Source: Scenedesmus sp. ARA3 (Eukaryota > Chlorophyta > Chlorophyceae > Sphaeropleales > Scenedesmaceae). Taken from it: a DNA stretch of 64,000 nt. Made by a program: the position numbers and the translations under genes. How positions within the stretch are numbered: the stretch's first letter is position 1; each line of letters begins with the position of its first letter. The notes under the pieces are model-generated. The model was not told the DNA's origin. It ran no database searches and saw nothing but the letters and a program-made list of their open reading frames with translations. The DNA is taken from contig RWJK01000451.1 in assembly GCA_004335835.1 (NCBI GenBank), forward strand, positions 1-64,000. Direction: 5' to 3'. Shown piece after piece: positions 47,521 through 58,628 of the stretch.

Positions 47521-47767
47521 AGGCATTGCAGCAGCTGCCCTGGCAGCCCCCCAGCAGGCCAGCGCCCTGGTCATCCCCTCGCAGGAGAGCTACGGCGGCC
47601 TGGGCCGCAAGACCGGCGGCGCTGGCAGCTCCCCCAAGAGCCCCACCCGCGCCAGCATGGAGGGCTACACCCTGGAGGGCACCAAGAAGGGCGGCGTGAG
47701 CCTCAAGACAAAGAAGAAGCTGCTGGCAAAGGCCAAGGCAGAGGCCATGGCTGTGGCCAAGAAGTAA
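46701..47767 (+). CDS. Small basic protein, probable thylakoid lumen or plastid
   Basis: Three exons (46701-46739, 46831-46921, 47523-47767) give 124 residues. The N-terminus MALAMKQAVATRAGVRPSRA looks like a chloroplast transit peptide. It is followed by SSRRSVLGLVAAGIAAAALA ending AAPQQASA, which has a twin-arginine, a hydrophobic core and an A-x-A cleavage site: a Tat-type thylakoid transfer signal. The predicted mature part is about 66 residues, strongly basic (GLGRKTGG, LEGTKKGGVSLKTKKK, LLAKAKAEAMAVAKK). I do not recognise the mature protein; a small photosystem-associated subunit is one possibility. The acceptor of intron 2 is a CTG array closing in CAG; the join keeps phase. TGTAAC lies about 610 nt downstream. 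The gene is divergent from the J-domain gene. Confidence 0.75.
47487..47522 (+). repeat. (CTG)11CAG array forming a splice acceptor
   Basis: Eleven CTG units then CAG directly before exon 3 of the small plastid protein gene. Acceptor use is supported by phase and by restoration of the hydrophobic signal segment. Confidence 0.9.
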
Positions 47768-49383
47768 AGCGGTGGTCTAGGTCTGTAGCATCAGCACTGT
47801 AGCAGTAGCGGAGCTGCACTGCACGTGTGCTCTGGGTGAGTGCGGGGCCAGCGCCATGCAGCTGCTGCTGCGTGACTGGGTCGGCAGGGCCAGAGGCGTG
47901 TGCGCTGGTTGTTGTGTGCACATTCAGTGCCGGTGGGCTGGTTTGTGTAGGCATCTAGTGCATGCGGCCCATTTTCCCCTGGGGTGCAGCATCACTGCGC
48001 CCTCTGGTGGTGGGGCCTGCTCACTAGGCCTGACCAGTGTGAGGCTTCCCGATTGTTCTCCCCGTGGAGGTGGCGTGCAGAAGCACAGGAGGGTGTTTTT
48101 GTGGCGGTGAGGGGCGCACATGCTCGAAAAGCAGGTGGCGTCAACATCTGCGGTCGATGGTGTTTTGTGGTATGCTTGCTTGTAGTCAGGGCTGCAGAGG
48201 AGGGGCCGGGCGCCCTGCACAATTATCAGAACTGATACAGGTTGCCATAGCCGTTTAAAGGGTGTTTCAAGAACTGTGGCCTGCAATGGGCAGTTTTGGG
48301 CCCCCAGCAGGGAGAGGCTGGCGGCAGAAGCTCTGCCGAGCGCCCACGCTCCTGCTTGTACTTTCTTGTCGGGTGTAACATTACCTTGCAAGAAAAGTAA
48401 CTGTGGCCTCCTGGGGCTTGATCCTGCTATGATTCATGCATTGTGCTTTTGCGAAGTGTGTATCCTGCAAGTAATGACACTCACACTCGTAGCCGGAGCG
48501 CTGCAAACTCAGGAGCACTCAGTGCAGTGGCTGTGACAGGCTGCATGCGGCACTGCTGCGTGACACGCAGGTCTTGACAAAGCAAGCTGCAAATCTGTTG
48601 CAGCAGACAGGACTGCAGATCAATTTGCAGGTCTTCATTGACTGAGGAGAAAGCTTGAAAAGCAATGCTGCCGTGTGTTCGGTGTCAACGCTGGCTGGCA
48701 GTCAAATACAGCATCCTGGGCAGCCATGGAAACGCTGCCGAGCCAAACAAAAGTAGCACAGGGGTTCATTGTGCGAAATATATGCGCTGCTTGCCTACAT
48801 TTTAAAGTTACCTCTGACACAGAGATGTCGCTTGCATAAACTATCTTGGTAGTCCTCGTCGATCTGCCACTGCAGCACGGCTGTGGCCGTCGCGCAGCGG
48901 TGATCACAACGCAGGATGGCTTAACAGCAGCAGTTCGTCCAGAATAACAACAAAAGTCAGAGAGTGTCGGTGCCAAAAAAACGGCATGACGGGTTGTTAC
49001 TTGCCTGTTCACCTCTCGCTCTTTATCAGCTTCAAGTGGCCATGTCACTCTTGGCCGGCAGTATCCAGAGCTTCCTTTGCACTCTTTGAACGCAGCTTAT
49101 GACTCTCCAGCACCTGCAGTGAGCGGGCAGAACTCTTAGCAGCAGTTGCCGAGTTCTGGCTGTGTCCTTTGTCCCTCGCCTTCGACACCTTCTGTCAGCC
49201 TGGGAACGCATTGTTCCAAGTCCAATATAGCTTTCTCAGCGCCCGGAAGACCATAGTCTTTGCCGAGGTATCAGCTGAAGCGACTAAGCTGTTCCTTGGC
49301 TGTTGACTGAGGCCAGCCGGTGTCCTTATACACTCATAGCTTGAATTCTAGGGTGTTAGGGTGCCAGGGGTGAGACCCAGGCA
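47768..49383 (+). other. Lumen-protein 3' UTR and SAP30 promoter
   Basis: 1.6 kb without a recognisable gene. The first 610 nt to the TGTAAC at 48374 are G/T-rich and fit the 3' UTR of the upstream gene. The rest should include the SAP30-like promoter. Short frames between 48635 and 49048 on the minus strand match nothing I know. Confidence 0.5.
48374..48379 (+). terminator. TGTAAC poly(A) signal of the lumen-protein gene
   Basis: First + strand TGTAAC after the stop at 47767, about 610 nt downstream. Confidence 0.6.
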
Positions 49384-50352
49384 ATGGCAGCGACCAAGGC
49401 ACGGCGCACCATGAATCAAGCATACGGGCACAGTGATGAGGAGGATGAGGTGCGTGAAGGCCAGGGTTGAAAAGTTGCCGTTTCAGTACGCTGATGCAGG
49501 GCTAGCAGGACATGCTGACCAGTTGCTGACATGCATGGTCCCGTCCTGTGTTTGCCTGCAGTACTTGGGCAAGACTGCTCGCAACGGCGCGGCAAGGCGC
49601 TTTAACCTAGCCAGCAGGATCGACTTCACAAAGCTGGAGGTAAGCATTGCGGACTGCGGGCGGCCGTGTTCTGTCACCGAACAACTTTACGGGCCCGTGA
49701 CTGCTGCCCTGATGGATCCTGACATGCTGGTTGTTTCTTGCAGCTGGGGTCCCTGCAGCGATACCGCAAGGTATATAAGCTGCCTGAGCATCCCACGGCT
49801 ACCAGAGACGATCTGCTGGCTGCAATCGTGCGGCACTTCTCCAACATTGTAAGCCAACAGCTGTGCCTCCATGTTTGACTTTGCTTGTGACATGTGCCGG
49901 CCAGTGCTGATATTAGTTGACTTCTGGCAGCTTACAACATCGCACTTTCATATTCATTTTGCATGTCCCGAAACCTCAGCTGTAGGTGGTCAAGCCAGCG
50001 CTAACTCACCATGGTTGTACTGCTGAGCACACACTGCACTCACCCCTGCATGTACACAGCCTGTGCCTTAACAGGACAGCATGCTGTTGGTGGCGTGCTT
50101 GTTTCACATATTTGTGCATGGAAGGACAACAGTAGATTGTGTTCGCGGTGGTGATGACATCACCGCTGCTGCTGCTACTGCTGCTTGCTGCCGTCTGCTG
50201 TACTGCCGCCTGCCTGCCATGGCATGCAGTATGTGGACGAAGATGAGACACTCATCAAGTTTGCCATGGCTTGCAGACGCAACGGGCAGCGGATGGGCCT
50301 GGGTGTGAAGAAGCCACGCACGGGGTCAGTCAAGCCACGCGGTGGCAGATAG
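49384..50352 (+). CDS. SAP30: SAP30-like subunit of the Sin3/HDAC complex
   Basis: Four exons (49384-49449, 49562-49639, 49744-49848, 50230-50352) give 123 residues. SAP30 is the small subunit that links Sin3 and histone deacetylase in a transcriptional corepressor. The Sin3-binding fold is readable in order: RIDFTKLELGSLQRYRKVYK, LPEHPTATRDDLLAAIVRHF, then VDEDETLIKFAMACRRNGQR. Residues 1-30 are acidic and short, and the N-terminal zinc finger of animal SAP30 is absent, as in plant and fungal forms. A basic C-terminus ends VKPRGGR. Start ATG at 49384 is the only one giving the exon 1 frame. Donors are GTGCGT and GTAAGC; all junctions are in phase 0. The next TGTAAC is 1.73 kb downstream, suggesting a long 3' UTR. 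Confidence 0.88.
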
Positions 50353-52077
50353 CACAGCTGCTGCAGTGCCTGTGGCGCACGTCCGGACCACTGTGTTCCG
50401 TCTGTTGCATGGTCCCTGCCATGCAGTGTACAATGGCTCAGTATTGCAGTGGCACTTGAGGGAAGGCAATCAGGGGCGCACAGCTTGCTCACCAGCAGCT
50501 GCTGCTGCTTAGTTTCGGATTCAGGCTAAAGCAACTAATGATGGCTTGCAGTGACAGCTGCTGCAGCATTGACACTGCATGTGCTGTGCTGGCTTACATC
50601 TACTGTGCCAAGCGCAGCGCTTTTTGTGCTATCAGGGGATGAGCATTGTATTTTTCACGTACATTATAGGGCAACGCCGCGTTCTGCAGCTGCACCTGTT
50701 CCTGTTGGCTGTGAGTTGCTCCTGGCTATGATTTTTCAACAGCCATAGCCAGGTACTTGCGGCTGCCTGTTCGGTGTGTATCAAGTGTGTGCTGTGCGCA
50801 ATACCTTGGCCTGAGCGCGAGCAAGGCAGTTGTCGACACTCCGTGTGCTGGCCTGCAAGGTGATGTGCCTGGTTTTGAGAGGAGGGCTGAGCGTGCCCTG
50901 GGCTGTGCTTGGCAGGTGGTGCAGCTGCAACCGTGGCAGCACCCTTGCCTTGCTCTAGGTTCCAACATTCATGGTTCTGCAGGCGTCTGCAAGCCCTCCA
51001 TTGAGGCTGCAGGCGAATGCAACAAGTCGCACGCATTGGTTGCAGCCCTTGAATTGCTGTGTCTTCTCTTGCAGTTAGGCTGAGCTTTTATCGACAATGC
51101 ACGTGGGCAACACACCATGCAGTGCATGATGTTGTTTGTTTCAACAACATTGGTTGCACGAGATGATGTTCATGGCACATTGCACCACGGTCCTGGCAAC
51201 ACGGTGTACGGGTCGGCTTGCTCCAGGGTCATGCAAGTACTGTTGCATGCAGGACACCTGTTCACAGTGAAGATCAATGCACCAATTGCTTGCCTAGTTA
51301 ACCAGTCTTGTCTGCAGAGGTTTGGTGACTGCTGATGGCCATTGTTCAACAAAGTGCGCTTGCAAGCATGCTTGCAGCGCTGAAGAGCTGTGCTGTACCA
51401 GGGTGCACACATTGTCTGCAGTGCCACGCATGATTGCCATGCGGCCGGCTGCATGTCTTTTGGCTGCCTCAACAGCACCCTGGTGGTGGTGGAGAGGTAC
51501 TGTCAGCTGCACAAGCTGTAGAAACAGCAAGGCTTGCCTGCGAGTCGGCATCCTGTGCAACCGGGGTGATGTCAACTCATGCAGTGACTGCAATGCTGTC
51601 TGCTCCTGCACCACCATGCACTCATGCATGTACTGGTGTCGTGACATCTGTTCGCAGTGAAAACATGTTTGCCGAGTACTGGCTTGTGGCGGGCATGGTA
51701 CCAGACCGTACTGCAGGCGGCATGTGTCCTTGCTGCAGCCTCGGGACATGTTTGTTGGACAGGTGGCTACTACATATTGCCACCCGAAGGTCACACCTTC
51801 AAATTTATTCTTTTGCCACGATGCCAGCCAGCACTCTTGCAATTGGTGCAGCTGCCTTTTTCGCTGGATGTGATTGTGCTTTGAACAGCAGCTGGCTTGT
51901 GTTGCATTTCAAGACACAGTGTCATAAGCAGCTAGTCACGGCTTGTATGTACACAGGGATGTAGTTCCGTTGTAGCAGCTGTTGCATCCTGGCATGTGTT
52001 TGTTGTCACCCCGCAAGTTGCTATGACTGCCTGTCGTTATGTCTCCTGGGGTGTGACAACTATGGTTCAACATGGCA

Positions 52078-52083
52078 TGTAAC
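52078..52083 (+). terminator. TGTAAC, candidate end of the SAP30 transcript
   Basis: First + strand TGTAAC after the SAP30 stop, 1.73 kb downstream, next to the change in strand composition. Confidence 0.5.
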
Positions 52084-52334
52084 ACTGCAACACGGCTTAC
52101 TAAGTTACTGTGCCTCCAGCATCATGTTTCTGCTTGTGGGCTGTGGGACCTTCTTCGCATGCATGCTAGCAGCGCTGCCACGTGCATGCCATGATGCTAC
52201 TACTGGTCTGACCTGCAGGCGACTACCATCAGGGCCTGCACGGCAAGCTCACTCATCAGCGGCCAAAGATGCCACCATGCGAAGCCATGTAGTGGCCATG
52301 CAACCGCTGCCGCAGCAGCACCATGTGCAACACG

Positions 52335-52387
52335 CTACGCTCAGTGCGTCCCATGATGATGATGATGACACTACGCTCAGTGCGTCC
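52335..52387. repeat. 17-bp direct repeat flanking an ATG triplet run
   Basis: CTACGCTCAGTGCGTCC occurs at 52335-52351 and again at 52371-52387, separated by ATGATGATGATGATGACA. A local duplication in non-coding sequence. Confidence 0.85.
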
Positions 52388-52834
52388 AGAGCCACACCGT
52401 GTGTTTTGTGACAGAAACACATGCGGTCACATACTTGCTGTGCACGCTGCACACCACGTGACAAGGCATCGGTGATGACACAGCGTGCATTGCGCACGCA
52501 CGTGCATGCCCGTGTACTGAAGAAGCTCCAAGAATGCTGTTCGCAGCTATGCACTGCTGGGCTCGGTAAGGCCCTGCTAGGTCATGTCCAGTACCTTTGC
52601 TTCACAACAGCAACATGGCACAGCAGTCCAAGAAGTGCGCGCTGCGGCACAGCTAAGAGGAAAGAGACAACGAAGTCGTATTAGACACAGTATGTGACAA
52701 TCTCCTCACAGCATACCCAATCTCTGCTCATTGCAGCCGAGCCAGCCGCATCACAATGGAAACACGCACCTTGGCCGACTGTTGGCTGCCAGTGTCCAGA
52801 ATCAAAACGCTGACTACGCTGAACACGACATCAG

Positions 52835-52854
52835 CCAATCGCGCCAGTATAAAG
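52835..52854 (+). promoter_or_regulatory. CCAAT plus TATAAAG, possible antisense promoter
   Basis: CCAAT at 52835 and TATAAAG at 52848 on the + strand, inside the probable HYPK 3' UTR and antisense to it. The next ATG opens only a 7-codon frame. A non-coding antisense start is possible but unproven. Confidence 0.3.
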
Positions 52855-53171
52855 GGCCTTGATAGGCACACCTAACCTGCGCTAAGGCGACGCATGATTC
52901 TGTCTGCAGGCAGCTGATGAGGCCCCGGTGCATGCAGGTCCGGCTAAGAACTATAAACTGTTGCTGGCGGCACACCACACACACTGTATCGCTCAAAACC
53001 AGCAGCTTGGTATGAAAGCTATGAGCCGCCAGCTGCTGAGCTGCCGCCCGCCAGCTGGCACAAGCACTGGCGGCGCACTGCTCTCAAGTGTTAGCCTGCT
53101 GTCGACAGCAAACTTGCAGCTGCCTTGACGCACAACTGACGCACAACTGAGGCCAATCGAAAGCAGCCTCA

Positions 53172-53422
53172 TCACAGGAAGGAACGCAGCGCCTCCAGCA
53201 GGTTGCCGTTGTGCTCACGCAGCCGCCGCTCCGCCAGCTTCTTGTCTACCTCGGCTTCTGCAGCTATCACGTCAATGTCTGCCTGCGTGACCTTGACTGC
53301 TGCCAGCTCCTTTTCCCTGCAGGCGAGGCACGGGCGAGGCAGCAGGGAGAGTGAGGCGCTGCCAGCATGTGACCTTGGCCGCTGCAAACGGTGGCGTTGC
53401 GGGTGGAGTGCGTCAGCCCACA

Positions 53423-53463
<41 letters not shown>

Positions 53464-54139
53464 AGTTGGCAGTGGTGTACGCACATGCACTGGGTTTGCG
53501 TCGCTTTACCAACAATGTGGCGACACAACAGCTGCAGCTGTTGTGAAGTCCATGTGCATGCGTGTTTACACTGCCTACAGGTTCAGTGACCTGTGTAATT
53601 CCAAAGTATGCTCTCCTCCATTTTCCCCACTGAAATATGTGCAAAGCTGCAATTGACCTACCGCTTTATTTGCGCCTCCTTGTCTGCTTTTTGTGCTGCT
53701 GCTAGGGCGGCCATAGCCTGCAAGAGTACATCAGAGAAAAGAGTGAGATGCACATACACTGGCATATAGCGCTGACAATCATCACGCATTGACACTGCTC
53801 AGCAACAGGCCAGCTTGCTGCATATGCGACTTGGTGTGACTCAGGCTCGCACCTGCTTGACCTTATTCTGGTCTAGCTCCTTCTCCGGAACCTGCAGCAA
53901 CACCGTCACAGCTCAGGTAACTTTCAAATGAATCAGCAGCTGGCACCAGTTTGTGATCTGCAGGTTACGCTGCTTGCTGGCTGCCGGCAGTGGCAACAGC
54001 AACAGCAGCAGTGACAGTAATGGCAGCAGCGGCAGCAGCTCACATTGTCTGTCACCAAGTCAAGGGCCTTCGCCTGCTCTGCTCCCTGCCTGCTTGTGTT
54101 GGTCTCCTCTGCCATATCATGCTGATCGTCGTCTGCCAT
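53172..54139 (-). CDS. HYPK: HYPK homologue, NatA-associated ribosome factor
   Basis: Four exons (54139-54044, 53891-53853, 53717-53662, 53316-53172) give 111 residues. HYPK (huntingtin-interacting protein K) binds the NAA15-NAA10 N-terminal acetyltransferase NatA on ribosomes, tuning its activity and limiting aggregation. The N-terminus MADDDQHDMAEETNTSRQG is acidic. A helix then carries PEKELDQNKVKQ and AAQKADKEAQIKR. The C-terminal UBA-like fold shared with NAC-alpha is clear: EKELAAVKVTQADIDVIAAE followed by AERRLREHNGNLLEALRSFL, ending at the stop. Size and order match human and plant HYPK. Exon 1 begins at the ATG at 54139; an upstream in-frame ATG would add residues not seen in the family. 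A (CTG/CAG)12 array lies in the last intron, more than 100 nt from the splice site. Divergent from the coiled-coil gene. Confidence 0.9.
53427..53462 (-). repeat. (CAG)12 array in a HYPK intron
   Basis: Twelve CAG units on the sense strand, in the middle of intron 3 of HYPK. It is not adjacent to either splice site and serves as a contrast to the splice-site arrays. Confidence 0.9.
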
Positions 54140-54567
54140 TGTTGAATGCTGTCGAGCTGTGCGGCGTACAAAGCACAAGGTGACAATCGGCCCCTCGTGC
54201 AGCGCAGTGCTATTTAGTTTGAACTCGGCAATTGCTTGGACGATTCAATGACCTTTTCCATCCTGGTTTCAGGCACTTATCGTGGCTGTCAGGCCAACAA
54301 GGGCTAAGCTTAGGGCTTACAGGTGTACATTCGCAGAATGACAACAAGCCACAAGTCTTACGTGTGTTTTTGTCACAGAAAAATTATGATTCACACGTTT
54401 AATAAGCTTATATCGGTACAAAGCAGCTTGTAGGCGCATCATCAATGGTACATGTCGAGTTGGACCATGTGCCAATGCTACTGCTGTACTTGCAGCAGTT
54501 CAAACTTCCTGCTTGCAAAGGCCTGGTTGACACCTGAACAGCAAGACGGAAAGCTTCACTGTTTGCC
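54140..54567. promoter_or_regulatory. Divergent promoter region, HYPK and coiled-coil gene
   Basis: 428 bp between two start codons facing apart; both promoters and leaders must lie here. No TATA box is convincing. Confidence 0.6.
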
Positions 54568-57500
54568 ATGGAGGAGAACGTGAGCGGCACTGGTAAGCAT
54601 GCACATGTGAACCTGTATCGGTGTTTCCCTCAGGTCAGTGACATCTGGTGCTGGCCTGCATGTAGTTTGTACTGAACTGCTGCTGGAACGCTGTAGGAGA
54701 ACCAGCAACACCATCTTTGCCAAGGAGACTGAGCTGGGGCAGAACAGGGAGCAGCCGCAGGACATCAGTTGCAGGTAAGCAACCTTCCCTGAGAGCAAGC
54801 TGCGGTGTGCCAGTTACTGAAAAAAAGAGTTACAGTCACTGGATGCCATAGCGTTGCCAGCTGGCCATGCACCACCAGGGGTTGGGGACGCAAAACAAGT
54901 GTGAATCATGCTTGAAGGGAACCCAGGCAGTTGATGTTCTATTTTGCGCGTGGCATGGCCGCAGGTCCCAGCAGGCCTGGCACTGCACAGCCAGCAGCTC
55001 TCGCCACCCTGCATGAGCAGCAGCAGCAGCAAGACATTGTTTTCCTAGATACCGCGTCGCAGCTGCTGCACGCAGTTGGCGACAATGTGCAGACATGCGA
55101 GTGGCAGCAGCTGAGCAGCAGCTGCGGGGTGCAGCAGCTGCACAGAACCAGCACTGGCAGCACCCAACACCATGAAAGCTCAGCATCAAGATCAGCAAGC
55201 ATATCGGCAGGCATGCAGCCTGCACAGTCACTGCACAGCTGTGTTGAGGTAAGGGCAATACGATCGTTATCAGATCTGCACGTGATAACATGTGGCGCCA
55301 TGTGCACCAGCAGGCAGCAGACACCAACGTTCTCAATGTTTGAATGGAATTTCACACCTCATTTCCCGTATGCTGCATGCTATGTGTCTTGGTGCAGGTG
55401 CAGCGCGCCACGCTGCGCGCTGTGCTGGCTGCGCTGCTGCAAGTTGAAGATGGGCCCTGCCTGGACCACTACCAGCTGACACCCACGGTGAGCCTGCAGG
55501 GCAGCCGCAGCAGAGCTTGCCAGACGTTGCTGCAAATTTCCTTTGCAAGTTTTCATGCTTCACGGATGCACAATCGCTGCAGTAAGGGCATCGGGCAGAA
55601 ATCACTGACAGCGCGGCAAAGGTGTTCCTGGAAGTAGCCTGGCCACTAGTGCTGGTATGACAGCCATAACTTCCACAGCAGCAGCTGTTGAGACACCTGT
55701 ACACACCGGTGCTGCTGCTGCTGCTCATGCTGCAGGCAGTTGCCGCTGTGGCTCAGCACAGGGCCGCTGAGGCATGCGCCAGGGCGCGTGATGAGGCTGC
55801 AGCAGCTGCAGCGTCAGCTGTCAGGCAGCAGCTGCAGGCCGCCCAACAAGAGGCTGAACACAGGGCAGCAAAGCAGCTGTCGGATGCACAGGCCAAGGCA
55901 AGTTTGTTTGTCGATGCTGACAGCTCCAGCGCCTGGCAAAGGACGGCACACTCCCAAACCATGATTGTCAAGCTGGCAGCGCAGTGATGCAGCACGCATG
56001 TTGCGCTACAACACGTGTTACATCCAATCAACCGGCCCAGTAGCTTGCAGGAAAGCTTTGGAGCCAGTAGGAGTTATGTTTGTGCCTGCCTGTGGCATGC
56101 TGCTTCCGCAAAACTGTGTGCCTACGCAGGCTGCTGCAGCAGCAGCCCAGCACAGCCAGGAGCTGGCCAGCCTGCAGGCGCAGCTGGCAGCGCTGCAGCA
56201 GGAGAAGCGGCAGCTGTTTGGCAAGTCGGCGCAGCAGTCCAGGAATGCGCGGCAGGCAGCGGCAGCAGCTGGGGAGCTGCAGGGCCAGCTGGAGCAGCTG
56301 CGGCAGCAGCTGGCACGGCAGAGCAAGCAGCTGGAGGCGAAGGAGGCAGCACTTGCTAGGTGGGCATGGACGGTGCATCTGCGCTTGTGCTGGGTTCCTG
56401 AGCTGCTGGCTGCAGTCACGAGCTAGCCTGTTGCTGTGACCACCATGTGTTGCTTGCTGTATGTTGCGTGCTGGGACAGTCTCTACTGCTGATGACGGTC
56501 ATTGCATGTGCTGCAACAGAGCATCAAGAAGGAAGTATATAGGTGACACCAAGTTATGTCTGCGCCGCAGGATCAAGCTGGCGGCCAACCAGGAAGCTGC
56601 TGTGCTGAAAGAAGCCCTGCAGTGTGCACAGGCGGAGGCGGCTGCAGCCAGCTTGCAGCATGAGCAGCAGCTGAAACAGGTGGAATCGCAGCATGCAGCA
56701 AGGCTGGCAAACTTGCAGTGTGAGTTGCAAGAAAGTGCCCAGTTGCACCTGCAGCGAGCCAACACAGCACATCAGCAAGCACTGCAGCAGCAGGAACACC
56801 AGCTTACAGCGGCTGCTGCCAGCGCCATGCAGCTGCTACAGGCTGAGCTTGCGCGGCTGGAGCAGCATCAGCAGCAACAGTGTCAAGCAGTGTCGCAGGA
56901 CATGGCTGCAGCTCTAGCATGCAGTGCTGCTGATCTGCAAGCAGCGCAGCAGCAGCTGCATGAGGTGCGCAGGGAGCTGGCTGCTGTCAGCAGCAATGCA
57001 CGGCAGGTGATGGCCTTTGCAGCAGAGCAGCAGGCTGCACTGTTGCAGACGCAGCAGCAGCTGGCTGAGGTGGCACCTGGTGGGCTGCTGGCCTTGCAGG
57101 AACAAGCGGAGACGGCAAGGTGAGCGGCTCTGCTGCCTGCACCAGCTGAAACACGCCATGGTCTGGACTGCCATCAGTCATAAGGACATTTGTGTCATGA
57201 TCATGACTCACAGATCATGGTAGGCACAAATACATAACGCACATTGCCTGCTGTGTGCTGCCAACATATGTGTTGCTGCTCCTGTTGATGCTTTGCTGAT
57301 GCTGCAGGCAGGAGCACCAGCTCGCACTCAACCAGCTGCAGGACGCATCCAGTCAACTAGCAGCACTGCAGCCTCAATTCTTCAGGCTTCAGGTGGACAA
57401 GCAAGACTTGCAGCAGTTGCTGGCAGCTGCTGATGCAGACAAGTGCCTGCTACAACAGCAGCTGGCAGAGCAGGCGCATCAGCATGCAGCTGCTCATGAA

Positions 57501-58628
57501 AAGCTGCTTGCTGAGCTGCAGCATCAGCAGCACCTGCTGGCATCGGCAACAGAAAGGGAACAGGCGGCAGCAGCGCAAGCTACAGCAGCAGAGGCACAAG
57601 CAGCGGCAGCAAAGCTGGAACAGCAGGAGAGGCAGCAGCAGCAAGCACAGCAACTGCTGATGCAGGCGTCTGTGGGCCAGCAGCATGAGCTGGAGCAGGT
57701 GCTGCAGAGGCTGCAGTGGCTGTGCTCAGCCTACCTCAGCCCAGCTACAACACAGGCATATGGCAGCACCAGCCAGGCAGTAGAAGCTGCCAACAACGGC
57801 AGCAATGCCGCTGCAGCCTTGAGAAAGGTGCATGCGGTGTGTTGCTTGGCTGGCAGTGATGCAGACGAGCTGCTGTCAGCCAGGTACGAAACTTACCAGC
57901 AGCACAAGCTGGAAGTGACCCAAGGACTGCACAGAGCATCACCAGGCTGTGATAGCGGCAGCGGGCCTAATGATGTGACGGTGCAGCTGCAGGCATCAGC
58001 AGGCATGGATTGTGTGCAGCAGCAGTTGCTGCAGCTGGAAGCCGGGCTGCTGCAGCACATGCTGAACCTGCAGGAGGCTGTGCAGCTGCTGCGCCAGCAG
58101 CAGGAACAAGAGCAGCAGCAACATCTGCAGCAGCGTGTTCCTAACGGCCAGCGGCCAAGCACAGCAAGCAGCAGGTACTCTGAGAGCTGCTCAACAGCAG
58201 CCAGCTGCTGCAGCAACGGCAGCAGGGGGAGGAGCTGTGATTTGACGGGGCAGCTGCTGCAGGCCATGGCAAAGGACCGCAAGCAGCTTGCCCAGGAGGT
58301 CAAGCGGCTGCAAGCCCAGCAGCACCAGCAGCAGCACAGCCAGCAGAGATACTTGCGGAGCAGCAGCAGCAGCAGCTACGATGTTGACCATCACCCAGCG
58401 TTTTTCAGAACGGAGAACACAGGATGCAGCGCTGTACCTAAGGATTCTGCCAGCAACGAAGCAAATGACAGAGAAGTGGACGAAGTGCTGCAGCTGTTGC
58501 AAGGCTATGAGGTCCAGAGTTGCCAGCAAGAAAAGCGCACACCTGCAAAGGTGAACGCAGCAGGAACACCGCCCAGAGAACTGCAGAGGCGGGGCATTGG
58601 GAGTCTAAGATCGCGCATGCTGGTTTGA
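54568..58628 (+). CDS. Long coiled-coil protein of unknown function
   Basis: Eight exons in consistent phase (54568-54592, 54697-54774, 54965-55248, 55398-55487, 55736-55897, 56130-56359, 56571-57119, 57308-58628) give 912 residues. The first 45 residues are basic and Ser/Arg-rich (SLPRRLSWGRTGSSRRTSVA), resembling a phosphorylated or microtubule-binding tail. After a short helical region (about residues 50-160), residues of about 160-620 are almost continuous Gln/Ala/Glu-rich heptads, interrupted near ARQVMAFAAEQQAAL and VAPGGLLAL. A later part has a shorter helical stretch (QQQLLQLEAGLLQHMLNLQ), Ser-rich linkers and a last helix (DREVDEVLQLLQGYEV), then a basic tail ending LQRRGIGSLRSRMLV. 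I recognise no named domain. A cytoskeletal, centriolar or Golgi-tether role is possible but not shown. Intron 5 has a GC donor (AAG then GCAAGT). Confidence 0.8.

Larger units (their letters stand above)
50353..53171. other. Convergent 3' regions of SAP30 (+) and HYPK (-)
   Basis: 2.8 kb with no recognisable gene. From 50353 to about 52083 the + strand is G/T-rich; from about 52150 onward it is A/C-rich. This is what two converging 3' UTRs would look like, meeting near 52.1 kb. No minus-strand TGTAA was found for HYPK in this interval. Confidence 0.5.
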
